A stretch of DNA of 64,000 nt from Streptomyces sp. 1331.2. Lineage in GTDB: Bacteria > Actinomycetota > Actinomycetes > Streptomycetales > Streptomycetaceae. Position 1 is the stretch's first letter. The number at the start of each line of letters is the position of its first letter. The notes beneath the pieces are model-generated. The model was not told where the DNA came from. It made no database searches and was given only the letters and a program-made list of their open reading frames with translations. This document shows, piece after piece, positions 63,590-64,000 of the stretch. The translations under genes were made by a program, and so were the position numbers. The stretch covers positions 6,317,001-6,381,000 of the forward strand of contig NZ_OBMJ01000001.1 in assembly GCF_900199205.1 (NCBI RefSeq), written 5' to 3'.

Positions 63590-64000
63590 CTACGCGCCGG
63601 CCTGCTGGTAGAGCGTCACCAGCAGGCCGTGCACCGGCTCGCCCTCCGGATCCTCCTCCGTCTCGTCGACCAGTGCGGCCAGCGCCTCGGCGAGCCGCGC
63701 CGCCTTGGCCGGGCTGAGCCGGACGTGGCGCAGCGCCAGGAGGTGGTCGACGGGTGAGCGGTCCAACTCCTGGGCGATGGCGCCGAACAGCGCGGCCGTG
63801 CCCTCGGCCTGCGGTTCGGGGACGAGGAGTCGTTCGGCGGTCCGCCGGTAGTATTTCTCGGTGCCGCCGCGCACCGTTCGCGTTCCCGCGTCCTGGACCA
63901 GCCCGGCCTCGCACAGCACCTTCAGGTGGTGGGACACGCTGCCCTTGTTCACCCCCAGCTGTGCGGCGAGTCGGCTGATCGTGGACGGCCGGGCGCTCAG
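63590..64000 (-). CDS. ArsR-type winged-helix regulator (5' end beyond window)
   Basis: The reading frame is open from the right edge of the window to the stop at 63590 (136 codons seen). The winged HTH reads TISRLAAQLGVNKGSVSHHLKVLCEAGLVQDAGTRTVRGGTEKYYRR, the ArsR/HTH_20 pattern. The remaining part is helical (PVDHLLALRHVRLSPAKAARLAEALAALVDE), probably a dimer and sensor region. There is no visible Cys metal site. The real start lies to the right of 64000; the in-frame GTG at 63952 is inside the HTH and is not the start. Confidence 0.85.
   Translation of the reverse strand: MSARPSTISRLAAQLGVNKGSVSHHLKVLCEAGLVQDAGTRTVRGGTEKYYRRTAERLLVPEPQAEGTAALFGAIAQELDRSPVDHLLALRHVRLSPAKAARLAEALAALVDETEEDPEGEPVHGLLVTLYQQAGA

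Overview
The window is high-GC actinobacterial DNA with strong codon bias, GTG/TTG starts, Tat signals, DUF397/XRE pairs, an NnaR-type regulator and an Rpf-like factor. It most resembles a Streptomyces or Kitasatospora chromosome. No rRNA, tRNA, CRISPR array, intact insertion sequence or phage module was found. Both ends cut genes: an epoxide-hydrolase-like gene at the left and an ArsR-type regulator at the right. All calls come from reading the sequence; no database was searched.

Layout. 1-7110: three alpha/beta hydrolases around two LuxR-family large ATP-binding (LAL) regulators, one full length and one reduced to its ATPase. 7457-15329: six genes without signal peptides (two NHL-propeller/beta-trefoil paralogues, an acidic protein, an aerolysin-like pore-former candidate, an unknown protein and a trefoil/FG-GAP lectin). 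This is the most likely undescribed system here. 15692-18984: a hypothetical protein, a LysR regulator and a class I amidotransferase. 19016-23757: an asparagine catabolic operon (GntR regulator, permease, asparaginase, aspartase) with an apparently leaderless promoter and an operator that recurs 3.5 kb away. 23947-30039: a lipoprotein, a decayed lysR, an M9 collagenase, and a DUF6153 plus multicopper oxidase pair. 30260-35032: an APC transporter, an Rpf/LysM protein, and a purple acid phosphatase behind a PHO-box-like site. 35141-39380: recombination debris, with a lectin fragment abutting a 5'-truncated RHS-Hint-HNH toxin, its SUKH immunity gene and an orphan gene, all partly lower in GC. 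39714-45400: a secreted propeller, an ESX/WXG-like three-gene operon, an I36-type inhibitor, and an XRE/DUF397 locus. 45407-55106: nitrate assimilation (CbiX-like chelatase and NnaR facing nitrate reductase, FAD reductase, NirB, NirD and a nitrate transporter). 55258-59577: a secreted protein and a large Hsp90-like ATPase with winged-helix repeats. 59636-64000: a small membrane protein, a universal stress protein, lysA with a structured leader, a truncated binding protein and an ArsR regulator.

How the genes work together. The asparagine operon should import Asn and convert it through Asp to fumarate and ammonia. The nas/nir operon should import nitrate and reduce it to ammonium, with the facing chelatase plausibly supplying siroheme. 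The phosphatase looks phosphate controlled. Nitrogen and phosphate scavenging, secreted hydrolases, lectins and conflict modules together suggest a soil saprophyte.
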